IMG/VR virus record: IMGVR_UViG_3300037099_000042
Span: 1-60,012 of that record
Strand: one strand, 5' to 3'
Length of the DNA stretch: 60,012 bases
From: a virus
Shown: positions 22,548 to 31,025 of the stretch, piece after piece
How the letters are laid out: each line of letters begins with the position of its first letter
How positions within the stretch are numbered: position 1 is the stretch's first letter
The notes under the pieces: model-generated
Databases searched by the model: none
Seen by the model: only the letters and a program-made list of their open reading frames with translations
What the model was told of the DNA's origin: nothing
Made by a program: the position numbers and the translations under genes

Positions 22548-22579
22548 ATCTCGGCCCTTTAGTGCCAGGAGTAGTCACA

Positions 22580-22969
22580 ATGCCTATCACCGAAAAAACC
22601 GCCCACGGCATTCTTATCAGCCACCACGACATCGCGGTCGGGAAGAAGCTGCTGGCCGATATCGAGAAGAGCATCGAGGAAAAGCCGCGTTCCTTCCATG
22701 ACGATTTCCGGACGTTGCGGCGCGTTACCATGGGCATCCCAAGTGGGTCGAACGGCGAGCGCATTTTGGACGTCCCGCTCACGCTGGCGGTTAGCGTCAT
22801 CAGGGCCACGATCGCCGAGCATGAGCGGCGCCTGGTCGAATTGAACCAATGCGCCGCGATCGAATTACAGACGATTCTGGCGCCCGAGCGGGACGCGAAA
22901 ATTGATTTTTTCGCGGCGTTCGGCCCGGTGCGTGAAGCAACCCGTTCAAAATCCGGTGCTGGAGAATAA
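22580..22969 (+). CDS. Hypothetical protein directly behind an IS605 right end
   Basis: 129 residues starting MPITEKTAHGILISHHDIAV. No recognised domain. The IS605-type element ends one base before the ATG, so the only available Shine-Dalgarno (CAGGAG, 22566-22571) lies inside the element. The gene therefore now depends on the transposon for translation signals. Confidence 0.75.
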   Translation: MPITEKTAHGILISHHDIAVGKKLLADIEKSIEEKPRSFHDDFRTLRRVTMGIPSGSNGERILDVPLTLAVSVIRATIAEHERRLVELNQCAAIELQTILAPERDAKIDFFAAFGPVREATRSKSGAGE

Positions 22970-22972
22970 ACA

Positions 22973-23515
22973 ATGACCGACATCACCCTGACCCTATCCC
23001 CACGCGCACTGACCGCGCTCGCCGAGATATCCCGCCGGCATATCCGATCGGCCGGTGTAATCGTCACCACCATCCACCGGGCCGAAGCGCCTGACATTTT
23101 TGACGCCCTTGTCGAACGGCTGTCCGAGGAAGACGCGATCATCCGGGCCAGCGAACTGGGGCTGCCGGAATGCGGGCCGATCGCAACCACGCCACCGGTA
23201 GCCGCGCCCGACCCGACGCCCGAGCCCCGCGAGCGACAGAGTTTGGTCCCCGAGTGGGTGGCCGCCGGACAGGACGCCTATCGCGATGGGGTTGCTCGGG
23301 ATGCGTTGACCGGCGGCCGGCGGCAACTGCCGCACATGCAGGCCGGATGGGACCACGCCAAGGCCGAGGCTGAGCATGCGCTGGCAGCCGCCAACGCGAC
23401 CATGGAAGAGCCGGCCGGGGAGATGGATCAGTTTGCCGGAGACGTCGCAGCCGGCGAGCGGCTATTGGTTGAGGTGGTTAAGCCTGCTCCGGCCAACGAC
23501 GAAGTGCTGTTTTAG
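22973..23515 (+). CDS. Hypothetical protein
   Basis: 180 residues: an N-terminal domain TDITLTLSPRALTALAEISR, a Pro-rich linker (PPVAAPDPTPEPRE), and an acidic C-terminal region. GGAGAA lies 8 bases upstream of the ATG. No family recognised. Followed by a hairpin with a GAAA tetraloop (GCCGGGGA/TCCCCGGC, 23544-23563) in the 90-base gap before the methylase. Confidence 0.72.
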   Translation: MTDITLTLSPRALTALAEISRRHIRSAGVIVTTIHRAEAPDIFDALVERLSEEDAIIRASELGLPECGPIATTPPVAAPDPTPEPRERQSLVPEWVAAGQDAYRDGVARDALTGGRRQLPHMQAGWDHAKAEAEHALAAANATMEEPAGEMDQFAGDVAAGERLLVEVVKPAPANDEVLF

Positions 23516-23607
23516 GGTCGCAACCGTCTGACCACCAACTACAGCCGGGGAGAAATCCCCGGCCTCCACCTCACGGATTTAACTCCACTTCATTTGCGGG
23601 GGACGCG

Positions 23608-24237
23608 ATGCAAAACACTTCTCATGCCGTTATGGCACAGCGAACCGAGGCGAAAAATAGCCCGGACTATTTTCCGACACCTCCATGGGCGACCCGCGCT
23701 TTAATCGAGTATATTCTGGATAATCAGCAAGAGCTGTCCAAGAAGGTATGCCTTGAACCAGCCTGTGGTGCTGGACATATGGCGCGGGTTATCAAGGAAT
23801 ATTTCGGGACAGTTATGTGCTCAGATGCATTCAACTACGGATATGGACCAGTAAGAGATTTTATTACACATCCGTTTGAAACAAACTCCGTTGATTGGGT
23901 TATCACAAATCCACCATTCCGTCTAAGCGAGGAATTCACAATTCGTGCGCTCAAGGTCGCTCGGGAAGGAGTGGCAATTTTAGCTCGGACGGTATTTATC
24001 GAAAGTGTTGGCCGGTACCGTAATCTATTCGAACGGATGCCACCGACCAAGTTTGCTCAATTCACTGAGCGAGTCCCCATGGTAAAAGGGCGGTTGGATC
24101 GAAATGCATCGACAGCAACTGGCTATGCTTGGCTTGTTTGGGAAAAGAAGACAAAACCCGCACATCCGCGCCTCATGTGGGTTCCGCCGTGTCGCAAGCA
24201 GCTTGAGCGTGATGACGACTACAAGTTCGTTAATTAA
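23608..24237 (+). CDS. DNA N6-adenine methyltransferase
   Basis: 209 residues. VCLEPACGAGHMARVI is the AdoMet-binding motif and WVITNPPFRLSEEF holds the NPPF catalytic motif. The C-terminal LVWEKKTKPAHPRLMWVPP matches phage Dam-like enzymes. It probably protects phage DNA from host restriction. Compared with it, the remnant at 11197-11600 is clearly deleted. Composition is AT-richer than its neighbours, which hints at recent acquisition. Confidence 0.88.
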   Translation: MQNTSHAVMAQRTEAKNSPDYFPTPPWATRALIEYILDNQQELSKKVCLEPACGAGHMARVIKEYFGTVMCSDAFNYGYGPVRDFITHPFETNSVDWVITNPPFRLSEEFTIRALKVAREGVAILARTVFIESVGRYRNLFERMPPTKFAQFTERVPMVKGRLDRNASTATGYAWLVWEKKTKPAHPRLMWVPPCRKQLERDDDYKFVN

Positions 24238-24282
24238 ACCATCCGGTCAGGCGGCGTTGTGCTTAACCGTGATGTCAATGGC

Positions 24283-24308
24283 GCCCGAGGGATATTCCTT
24301 CGGGCTTT
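24283..24308 (+). terminator. Hairpin after the methylase
   Basis: GCCCGAGGG and CCTTCGGGC form a 9-bp stem (one mismatch) around ATATT, followed by only TTT. A weak terminator or attenuator ahead of the last rightward gene. Confidence 0.5.
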
Positions 24309-24331
24309 GGTAGATCAACCCTGGCTAAGAA

Positions 24332-24622
24332 ATGAGCGGTGACATGAGCATCACAAAACGCCTTCGACACCACGCAGAACCAGCGGACGCGCCGATCGGT
24401 TGGCCTTCATCATTGATGCTCGAAGCTGCCGACGAGATCGACCGCCTGGATGCCGAAGTCGCACGCCTAACCGCCGGCATCAAGAAATACTTGGATGAAG
24501 GCATCCAGGAGACGAGTGGCCCCTATGGGCAGTCCAAGAACAACCGATGTGAGCACAATCGGTTCGGTTTCGAGGTCTGCGAGCAATGCACAGACGCATA
24601 TTTCGAAAAGCTGTTGAAGTGA
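24332..24622 (+). CDS. Hypothetical protein with a C-terminal Cys cluster
   Basis: 96 residues. A helical start (MLEAADEIDRLDAEVARLTA, probable coiled coil) is followed by NRCEHNRFGFEVCEQCTDAY, a likely zinc-binding CxH...CxxC site. Start may be ATG 24332 or 24344. It is the last gene of the rightward operon. Confidence 0.65.
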   Translation: MSGDMSITKRLRHHAEPADAPIGWPSSLMLEAADEIDRLDAEVARLTAGIKKYLDEGIQETSGPYGQSKNNRCEHNRFGFEVCEQCTDAYFEKLLK

Positions 24623-24631
24623 GAGTGATCA

Positions 24632-24663
24632 AAAAGCCGCTCCGGTTTCCCGGAGCGGCTTTT
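24632..24663. terminator. Bidirectional terminator between the convergent operons
   Basis: Perfect 14-bp stem AAAAGCCGCTCCGG/CCGGAGCGGCTTTT with loop TTTC. It has T-runs on both strands, so it can stop the rightward operon and the leftward late operon, which meet here. Confidence 0.88.
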
Positions 24664-24721
24664 ATCGCTGGATTTTCCTCTGCCCGGATTTGCCGTCCGG
24701 GAGTGCGTAGTCCTCAGCGAA

Positions 24722-25210
24722 TCACGGCCCGGCCTTCAGCGCCGCAGCGCACGCGGCCGACAGACCAGCATAGGCCGCTTCATCGGCCACCGCACCCGGC
24801 ACCCCGCCAGCTGCCGTTGCCGCTGCTAGGATTTCCGGGTGAGCGGCCTGATCCGCCGCACAGGCTGCCGTCACCACGGCCGACTGCTCCGCCGGGGTGC
24901 AGGCGGACAGGGCGAGTCCGACGCCGATCACCAGGGAAGCAGCCACCGAAGCAGCCGCACCGCCAGATGGGGGGACAGATGGGGGGACAGACCCCCGCGC
25001 CTTTGTGACCACAATATCCAGGGCATCGAGGGCGGGCTTGGCCTCTGGGCACAGGATACCCCCGAGGGCCGATACGGACACCAGAGCGATGGTGACGTAA
25101 TCACCGCCAGAGACCACCGCCCCGACCGTGGCGGTGAGCCACGAGGCTAAGGCCGCGCGGGTGGTGGGCTCGGAGAGACGGGAGATGAGGTAAGCGAAGA
25201 TCGTTGACAT
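24722..25210 (-). CDS. Holin-like membrane protein with an internal lipoprotein-like segment
   Basis: 162 residues, last gene of the late operon. The N-terminal half has two likely membrane segments around WLTATVGAVV and YVTIALVSVSALGGIL, as in small phage holins. In the middle, SLVIGVGLALSACTPAEQ resembles a lipoprotein signal with lipobox LSAC, followed by an Ala-rich tail. The whole may be a fusion of a holin and a spanin-type lipoprotein, or the second half may also be started internally. AAGGAGG precedes the ATG. Confidence 0.6.
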   Translation of the reverse strand: MSTIFAYLISRLSEPTTRAALASWLTATVGAVVSGGDYVTIALVSVSALGGILCPEAKPALDALDIVVTKARGSVPPSVPPSGGAAASVAASLVIGVGLALSACTPAEQSAVVTAACAADQAAHPEILAAATAAGGVPGAVADEAAYAGLSAACAAALKAGP

Positions 25211-25273
25211 GGTGCCTCCTTGGGTGGCCGCTCGCTGGCGGCCCTGGGGTGAACTCGGAAAGTGGCTTGAAGT

Positions 25274-26065
25274 TTATGACAATCTGACCTGGTGCAAGGT
25301 TGCGACGTCGGCGACGCCAGTCGGCGGCAACATCGTGTCGACCTGGTGGGTCCAGACCGAGACCATGGTTCCGGTGCCGAAGATGCCGTCGGCTTTCAGC
25401 TTCAGAGCGGTCTGCAACGGCTTCACCGCGTCGCCCCGGTCGCCCTTGATCAACGCTCCGGGCAACAGCCCGATGCCCCGCAGGCCGCGGGCGAACAGCG
25501 CCGCTTCGGCCAGTCGTCGGCCACTCAGGTTGGACGCGGTCGGCTTGCCCGGCCACAACCGAACCATCTTGGCGATTTGAACGACGACCTCGGGCCACTG
25601 GTCGGGACCGGCGGCAACTGCGGTTCGGGCTGCCTTCATTTCGGTGCGTCGCTCGCCTTCCATGCTCGTTCCACGGTTGTAAACCAGCGAAACTAGGGCT
25701 CCCAGACTGTCGGGGGGCAGCTTGTCCGAGCCGGGGAACGCCTTTAAGGTAGTCTTGTTTTCCTCTGGGAGGGTGTAATTAACGAATACCGTCTCGGCAT
25801 CTTCGGCACGAATCGCAATGTCTTTGACCGAAGCCAGGGCGTTGCGGGCGGCTTGACCGGTCATGCCTTTGACCGCCTCAAGCCGCATCAAGTCGCCAGG
25901 TGACAGCAGGCCAGTCCATGCCGACAGACTGCGAGGGTCGGCCCCGATGTCACAGCCGTAACCCAGGGTGACGCCGCTCCCGCAGCCGGGCCATTCCGGG
26001 TGAGGCGGGCAGCCTTCGAAGGATTTGATCAGGTCGATGGCGGCGTCGGAAATCGGTTGAACCAT
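25274..26065 (-). CDS. Endolysin: GH24-like lysozyme with peptidoglycan-binding domain
   Basis: 263 residues. AIDLIKSFEGCPPHPEWPGC carries the catalytic Glu typical of T4-type lysozymes and VTLGYGCDIG follows. LVSLVYNRG continues the fold. The last 60 residues (LIKGDRGDAVKPLQTALKLK, then ADGIFGTGT) are a PG_binding_1 repeat, here at the C-terminus. It cuts the cell wall for lysis. Start ATG 26065, chosen because lysozyme domains begin a few residues before this Glu. Confidence 0.92.
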   Translation of the reverse strand: MVQPISDAAIDLIKSFEGCPPHPEWPGCGSGVTLGYGCDIGADPRSLSAWTGLLSPGDLMRLEAVKGMTGQAARNALASVKDIAIRAEDAETVFVNYTLPEENKTTLKAFPGSDKLPPDSLGALVSLVYNRGTSMEGERRTEMKAARTAVAAGPDQWPEVVVQIAKMVRLWPGKPTASNLSGRRLAEAALFARGLRGIGLLPGALIKGDRGDAVKPLQTALKLKADGIFGTGTMVSVWTHQVDTMLPPTGVADVATLHQVRLS

Positions 26066-26130
26066 GAGAACATCCTGTCGGTTTGGCGGTTTTCTGTGCC
26101 CGAAGCACGGCGAACCGGTGTCATTTGCGG

Positions 26131-26427
26131 TCAAGGGGCGTCTTCTTCGACGGGGAATGGTCCGACGCTTTCCTCGCAGTGGTTCCTCGCGCCAAGCAAC
26201 TCCCGTGCAGCGAAGTTGACTGGATACCAGATCGGCGATAGCATCCAGTACCAGACGCGGCCTAGCGTCCCGGCTTCGGCTTCCCCGCACCAGCACGAGA
26301 TGGTCTTGGTCCTGGCGCCGGTGAAAATGCACGCGATCAAGCAATCGAGCTGGAACGCGACATTGACAAGATAAGTCAGGATGCACCCGGTGCCCGGTGG
26401 AGCAGCGAGGGGATCAGATGAGGACAT
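26131..26427 (-). CDS. Small protein of the lysis cassette
   Basis: 98 residues: MSSSDPLAAPPGTGC, then YLVNVAFQLDCLIACIF, then WCGEAEAGTLGRVWYWML. The middle resembles small proteins next to endolysins in many alphaproteobacterial phages ('GxPDETLSxxxGR' type), role unknown. Upstream starts exist, but the ATG at 26427 gives the best match. Confidence 0.55.
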   Translation of the reverse strand: MSSSDPLAAPPGTGCILTYLVNVAFQLDCLIACIFTGARTKTISCWCGEAEAGTLGRVWYWMLSPIWYPVNFAARELLGARNHCEESVGPFPVEEDAP

Positions 26428-26545
26428 GCTGGTCACCGTAGACGGAAGCCATGGGAGGTCCAATCGGTTAGAGGGGGAGGACGTGGCTGAGCCAGATCCC
26501 AAGCCAGAAGAAACCACCCGTTAGGGCTTCACCCCCTTCCCTTGG

Positions 26546-26869
26546 TTAGAATTGAACGCCTGAGGCCGAATACGCAAAGAACGCGGCCCCGACCACCGTT
26601 GCAGCGAGGGTAGCGCCAGCGGGGACAAAGATCGACCCCGAAACGCTGGTCCCTGTGGTCGCGGTTGCAACCGTCGCCCCGCCCACGGTCAGCACCGTTG
26701 AGCCCCCCGTCCCTACTAGCACATACGCCAGATAGATCGACTGATTGATGACGGTCGATGAAAGCGAAGACGTTAGGTATTTTGTGAACGGCACAGGGTT
26801 CGGCGGACAAACAAACCCGCCGAGGAAGTTAGCCCCAAGTCCATAGCCCGCAGGCATCGGGATTGACAT
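26546..26869 (-). CDS. Small fibre-like protein, paralogue of the big fibre's C-terminus
   Basis: 107 residues. SLSSTVINQSIYLAYVLVGT then GGATVATATTGTSVSGS and GATLAATVVGAAFFAY. The last 80 residues match the end of the gene before it (26881-28599) in order and spacing. It probably arose by duplication of the terminal domain and may bind it or replace it on the virion. Confidence 0.7.
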   Translation of the reverse strand: MSIPMPAGYGLGANFLGGFVCPPNPVPFTKYLTSSLSSTVINQSIYLAYVLVGTGGSTVLTVGGATVATATTGTSVSGSIFVPAGATLAATVVGAAFFAYSASGVQF

Positions 26870-26880
26870 TCTGCGTGCTC

Positions 26881-28599
26881 CTAGAAATAGGGGTATGGGG
26901 CGTTGTAGGCGAACGATGCCGACCCGACGACAGTTGCCGCGAAAGTCGAGCCCCCCTGGACATAGGTTGTCCCGGTCACGGTGTTACCAGCGGTCGCGGT
27001 TGCGATCGTAGTTCCGTTGACGCTAAACAGCGTCGATCCGCCTGAGCCTGTCAGAGAGTAGGCGATGGTGGTTGACTGCGGGATCGCGGTCGAAGAGATC
27101 GACGCGGATGTGTAACGAAGCTGCGGCGAGGGTAGAAGTTGGGTTGCTGCGGAAGTATAGGAGAGGATCGCTATACCTCCTTGACCACCACCTACGACTG
27201 CATTAGTTGCGACATAAATACCGCCTGCACCGGGGTATAATGTGGAGCCTCCTGTGGCGCCCACCGACGCGGTATAGCCCCCACCCGGGTTACCGTAACC
27301 ACCTCCGCCGCTTGCGCCGCTAGCTCCGGTCCCACCGGTCGCCCCTTGCCCCCCCGAAGAGGCTGTCCCGTAATAATTATTGCCCCCTGTGTATTGGCTC
27401 CCCGGAGTCGCGCTACCCCCCGTGCCCGCCGCTCCGCCGACGGACGATCCGCCTCCACCAGGGGTTGCCGCGCCACCACCATAGCCAGCACCACCACCGC
27501 CATACCAACCAGACCCGCCCCCACCGCCCCCACCGCCGCCGCCTCCTCCTCCCACATAAACAGCGATGGTCGCCCCGGCCGGAACGTAAACAGAGCCGAC
27601 AACGGTGACCCCGGCAGTCCCGGGAGAACCCGGACCACCACCATTCCCGCCGTTCGCGATGATGGGTACCCCGTTAATTACGACAGCCGTAGACCCGCCA
27701 CCGCCCCCGCCACTACCGCCCGAGTTGCCCGCGCCACCACCACCACCGATCAGCGTATATCCCAGATACCCGCTGACCGGCATCACGCCAGAGTATGACG
27801 ACGTAACGGTGATTTCCGTGACTTGCGTCGGCGCTGGAATTGGGACTGATGATTGCGCGACGAAAGTCAGGATCGCTATACCTCCTTGACCACCACCTAC
27901 GACTGCATTAGTTGCGACATAAATACCGCCTGCACCGTGGTATAATGTGGAGCCTCCTGTGGCGCCCACCGAGCTTACATAGCCCCCACCCGGGTTACCG
28001 TAACCACCTCCGCCACCTTGTACTCCAGATCCGGTCCCACCGGTCGCCCCTTGCCCCCCCGAAGAGGCTATCCCGCTACCATCATTGCCCCCTGTGTATT
28101 GACTCCCCGGGGTCGCGCTAGCCCCCGTGGCCGCCGCTCCGCCGACGGACGATCCGCCTCCACCAGGGGTTGACATGCCGCCACCACCACCACCACCACC
28201 GCCATACCAACCAGATCCGCCCCCGCCTCCATATCCCCCGCCCCCACCACCGACATATACGGCGATGGTCGCCCCGGCCGGAACGTAAACAGAGCCGACA
28301 ACGGTGACCCCGGCAGTCCCGGGAGAACTCAAACCGCCGCCATTCCCGCCGTTCGCGATGATGGGTGCCCCGTTAATTACGACAGCCGTAGACCCGCCAC
28401 CGCCACCGGTATTGACCGTGCTGCCCGCCCCCCCACCGCCCCCAATCAGCTCATAACTGAGCACTCCAGCCTGGGCAAAAGTCGTCGTCAGCGTCGAGGT
28501 AACGGTGATCTCGATCGGGATTTGCAGTAACGGTGGGGTCATGGCTGAGGTATAGAGTAGGTTCCCGAGACCCCCTCCGAGCGGCTGGCCCATGCTCAT
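26881..28599 (-). CDS. Glycine-rich tail fibre / adhesin
   Basis: 572 residues. Two long direct repeats (residues about 25-250 and 255-470) consist of Gly runs around GSTAVVINGAPIIANGG, TVVGSVYVPAGATIAVYVGG, and GGIYVATNAVVGGGQGGIAI. The C-terminal 90 residues form a different domain, also found alone in the next gene. Poly-Gly blocks recall the polyglycine-II adhesins of some phage receptor-binding proteins. Near-identical DNA between the two repeats indicates recent duplication or gene conversion. Confidence 0.8.
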   Translation of the reverse strand: MSMGQPLGGGLGNLLYTSAMTPPLLQIPIEITVTSTLTTTFAQAGVLSYELIGGGGGAGSTVNTGGGGGSTAVVINGAPIIANGGNGGGLSSPGTAGVTVVGSVYVPAGATIAVYVGGGGGGYGGGGGSGWYGGGGGGGGGMSTPGGGGSSVGGAAATGASATPGSQYTGGNDGSGIASSGGQGATGGTGSGVQGGGGGYGNPGGGYVSSVGATGGSTLYHGAGGIYVATNAVVGGGQGGIAILTFVAQSSVPIPAPTQVTEITVTSSYSGVMPVSGYLGYTLIGGGGGAGNSGGSGGGGGGSTAVVINGVPIIANGGNGGGPGSPGTAGVTVVGSVYVPAGATIAVYVGGGGGGGGGGGGGSGWYGGGGAGYGGGAATPGGGGSSVGGAAGTGGSATPGSQYTGGNNYYGTASSGGQGATGGTGASGASGGGGYGNPGGGYTASVGATGGSTLYPGAGGIYVATNAVVGGGQGGIAILSYTSAATQLLPSPQLRYTSASISSTAIPQSTTIAYSLTGSGGSTLFSVNGTTIATATAGNTVTGTTYVQGGSTFAATVVGSASFAYNAPYPYF

Positions 28600-28602
28600 G
28601 AC

Positions 28603-29037
28603 TTAATAATCCTTGCGTTGGGCATTGAATCGGATACCACCAGCGTTCGCGACACCAATAGCCGCATAGAGGGACTGCCCGGACTTCAGTCGGAGCGGGT
28701 TCGATTCCGTGACCGCTGTGCCGTCGATATGGGTCAATGGAACCGGCCAAACCGCAGTAGTGGTGCTGAGCGTCTGCGCAGTCATCACGGCCATGCCGAT
28801 GAGCGCGTAATTAGTTCCGTCGAAGATGTAGAGCTGGAGATTAGTCAGAACGCTTGTTGCCACAGGGATCGCGGCAATGTGGGCATACTCGGAAAATCCG
28901 CCCGCCCCCGTCCCCGCTGTCGAAAGAAGGACGCCGTTAGGGAGTGACGTCCCGGTATACGTCGTGTTCGCCGCGGTGCAGACGCAGGTGTCGTTCGCCG
29001 CCAGTATGGGGAATGAACTTGTCGGTGAGGTTGACAT
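28603..29037 (-). CDS. Virion-associated hypothetical protein of the fibre cluster
   Basis: 144 residues, beta-rich: NDTCVCTAANTTYTGTSLPN, VLTNLQLYIFDGTNYALIG, and SLYAAIGVANAGGIRF. Similar compact proteins sit among tail-fibre genes in related phages. No catalytic motif. Probably a fibre tip or head-fibre-like structural protein. Confidence 0.65.
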   Translation of the reverse strand: MSTSPTSSFPILAANDTCVCTAANTTYTGTSLPNGVLLSTAGTGAGGFSEYAHIAAIPVATSVLTNLQLYIFDGTNYALIGMAVMTAQTLSTTTAVWPVPLTHIDGTAVTESNPLRLKSGQSLYAAIGVANAGGIRFNAQRKDY

Positions 29038-29061
29038 GGTAGACTCCGATCAAGAAAAATA

Positions 29062-29571
29062 TCAGTTCCACTTCGCGGCATCGATCTGTGCTGAGGTCGT
29101 GATCGTCCCGGCATTGATGCCGGCGATTACCGCGGCCAAGTCCTGCCAAAGCGCAGTGACCCAAGCGCCAACGGCACCACCGAACTCAACCATCTGCGTT
29201 GGCGTGATCGTGTGCTGACTGTAGTCGCAATCAACGTAGATCTGCGTAGGAGTTGCGGCCGTCATCGTTCCGTTGCTTGCCCACGCCATCAGACTATTGA
29301 TCCCGCTGATAGACACCGGGTCACACTCGGTGGTGAGGGTCACGGCGCTGCCAGACAGGGTATGGCTGTAGATCCCCGACAAGACGGCGGCTTGTTTGGC
29401 GCTGGCATAGTTCAAAAGCGCTGTCTTGCTTTGCGCAGCCAAGTGTCCGGTCCATCGCGGGTCAGTGTCGGGCATCTCGACGTAGCCAGTCGGCGGATTG
29501 AGTGCCTGAGATTGGGGAAATACGGCGTTGATCGTTCCGTCAACGCCATAAGAACAAAAGATCGTAGCCAT
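29062..29571 (-). CDS. DUF4376-like tail protein
   Basis: 169 residues. After an N-terminal segment with GYVEMPDTDPRW it reads YASAKQAAVLSGIYSHTLSG and INSLMAWASN, typical of DUF4376 proteins that accompany tail fibres and may help attach or fold them. Confidence 0.7.
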   Translation of the reverse strand: MATIFCSYGVDGTINAVFPQSQALNPPTGYVEMPDTDPRWTGHLAAQSKTALLNYASAKQAAVLSGIYSHTLSGSAVTLTTECDPVSISGINSLMAWASNGTMTAATPTQIYVDCDYSQHTITPTQMVEFGGAVGAWVTALWQDLAAVIAGINAGTITTSAQIDAAKWN

Positions 29572-29585
29572 GATTTCTCGCCTCT

Positions 29586-31007
29586 TTAGACGGAGTATGA
29601 TGTGATCGAGATAGCACCAGACGTGACGTTTGCTGATGCCGAGTAATACAGCGTCTGCGCAGCGGCGAGGGGCAAGAAAAAGTCCCCGTTCGGCCCTCCT
29701 GTGACGCTACCAGAAATATTCGCCCCCACGTTCTGGCCACCGAAGCTTGCTGTCGTCGCCGCTACTGTGATGTTGGCCGTACCGTTCGAGCTACCTACGA
29801 CGCCGATAGTGCCGGAAATGGCTTTCGCATTGACGGGAACGATGCTTGAGATGCTCGTAGCCGTCAAACTTGCAGCGCCTGAGATCGTCACTGCGGTCGC
29901 AGCCGAGAACACTGACCACCCGCCTACCTGATTTGATGCTGTGGCGTACTTGACTGTTCCAAGATAGAGCGAAACAGTGTATCCGCTCGGGGCGTGGCTG
30001 CCCGCGTAAACAGCCGAGCCATTACCGTTGCTCGCCAAGGTCGCGATGGCACTGACGCTTGAGCTTGTTGGGTTGTAGATGGCGTAGATATCGTAGAACG
30101 TCCCAGAGATCGGCGTGCCGTAGTCCAGGGCTGCTGTGCCGGTCGTCGCAAAGTTGACGGACTGATCGAAGTTTGACAGGGTGTAGGCCGTTCCGCCGAC
30201 GGCAGTCGCGGCAATACCGCTATCAAACGAAGTGGTGACTACAGACGCTCCCGCGTACCCGATGAGCAGGTTGCGGATTGCACTCGGGGCACTGACCGGC
30301 GGCTGAGCGACCGTAGCCGGGATTGCTTGCGGGCCTGCGTAGATGTTAGTGCCGTCCCCCCAGACGGCCGATGTCGAGGACTGTCCAATCACAACGCCCG
30401 TACCCGCAGAAGTCTTGCAAGTGACGGTGTAGCTGCCGGTAGTGTTGTTGAACAGCTGCCAAGATCCAACAATTGTGGGGAATATAATCTGGACATTTGC
30501 AGTCAAGCTGCCAGAGAGTACGAAGAAACCGCGATTATACTGAACCGCAGTCAAGGTTACATTGGCGTTGCTCAACGAAAGAGAAATCAGACCATACGCT
30601 GTTCCGCTAGGTATCCAATTTGAGCCTCCTGTGTCTGGGTTTGACGTATTGCTGTCTGCCGTGGATCGCCAGAACCCCGTCCCGTCCAGGGACTGTAGAA
30701 CGGCGCCGGCAGGATACCCACCGATCGTAGAGGCGTAGGCGGCGTTGTAGACGGGTCGTCCGCCAACCTGCACCCACTGGAGTCCCGCAGTGGTCTGGTA
30801 CAAAATTCCGTTGAAATCTTGCCCGAACGGAGGCACTCCGCCCGCCGAAATCGGGAGGAACGTCAGCGGGGGGAACCCGTCATTGAGCGACGCCGCGCCG
30901 GGAGTCACGCCGATCTGGGAGGCGGTTGGGATCGTTCGGATGTACCCCGCCGCGGCGTTGACGCCGAACGGTTCAACAAACGAGGTAGGCGCGGAGGCTG
31001 CGAGCAT
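29586..31007 (-). CDS. Tail fibre protein
   Basis: 473 residues. The N-terminal SFVEPFGVNAAAGYIRTIP and FPPLTFLPISAGGVPPFGQD through GGRPVYNAAYASTIGGYPAG form the conserved phage-attachment part of many tail fibres. The remainder is Ser/Thr/Ala-rich beta structure. Recognition of the host surface is the expected role. Confidence 0.85.
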   Translation of the reverse strand: MLAASAPTSFVEPFGVNAAAGYIRTIPTASQIGVTPGAASLNDGFPPLTFLPISAGGVPPFGQDFNGILYQTTAGLQWVQVGGRPVYNAAYASTIGGYPAGAVLQSLDGTGFWRSTADSNTSNPDTGGSNWIPSGTAYGLISLSLSNANVTLTAVQYNRGFFVLSGSLTANVQIIFPTIVGSWQLFNNTTGSYTVTCKTSAGTGVVIGQSSTSAVWGDGTNIYAGPQAIPATVAQPPVSAPSAIRNLLIGYAGASVVTTSFDSGIAATAVGGTAYTLSNFDQSVNFATTGTAALDYGTPISGTFYDIYAIYNPTSSSVSAIATLASNGNGSAVYAGSHAPSGYTVSLYLGTVKYATASNQVGGWSVFSAATAVTISGAASLTATSISSIVPVNAKAISGTIGVVGSSNGTANITVAATTASFGGQNVGANISGSVTGGPNGDFFLPLAAAQTLYYSASANVTSGAISITSYSV

Positions 31008-31025
31008 AGCGTTGATCCCTCAGGA

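Larger units (their letters stand above)
20790..22578 (+). mobile_element. IS200/IS605 element with divergent tnpA and tnpB
   Basis: About 1.79 kb. The left end has the hairpin AACCCGG...CCGGGTT (near 20805-20828). The right end has CTCGGCCCTTTAGTGCC, then GGAGTAGTCAC ending near 22578. tnpA is leftward and tnpB rightward, starting 40 bp apart, as in IS605/IS608. The element ends exactly one base before the ATG of the next gene. The left edge is approximate. Confidence 0.85.

Noticed and set aside
27346-27889. Forward frames opposite the Gly-rich fibre
   Set aside because: Pro/Arg/Thr-rich shadows of glycine codons on the other strand without ribosome sites.
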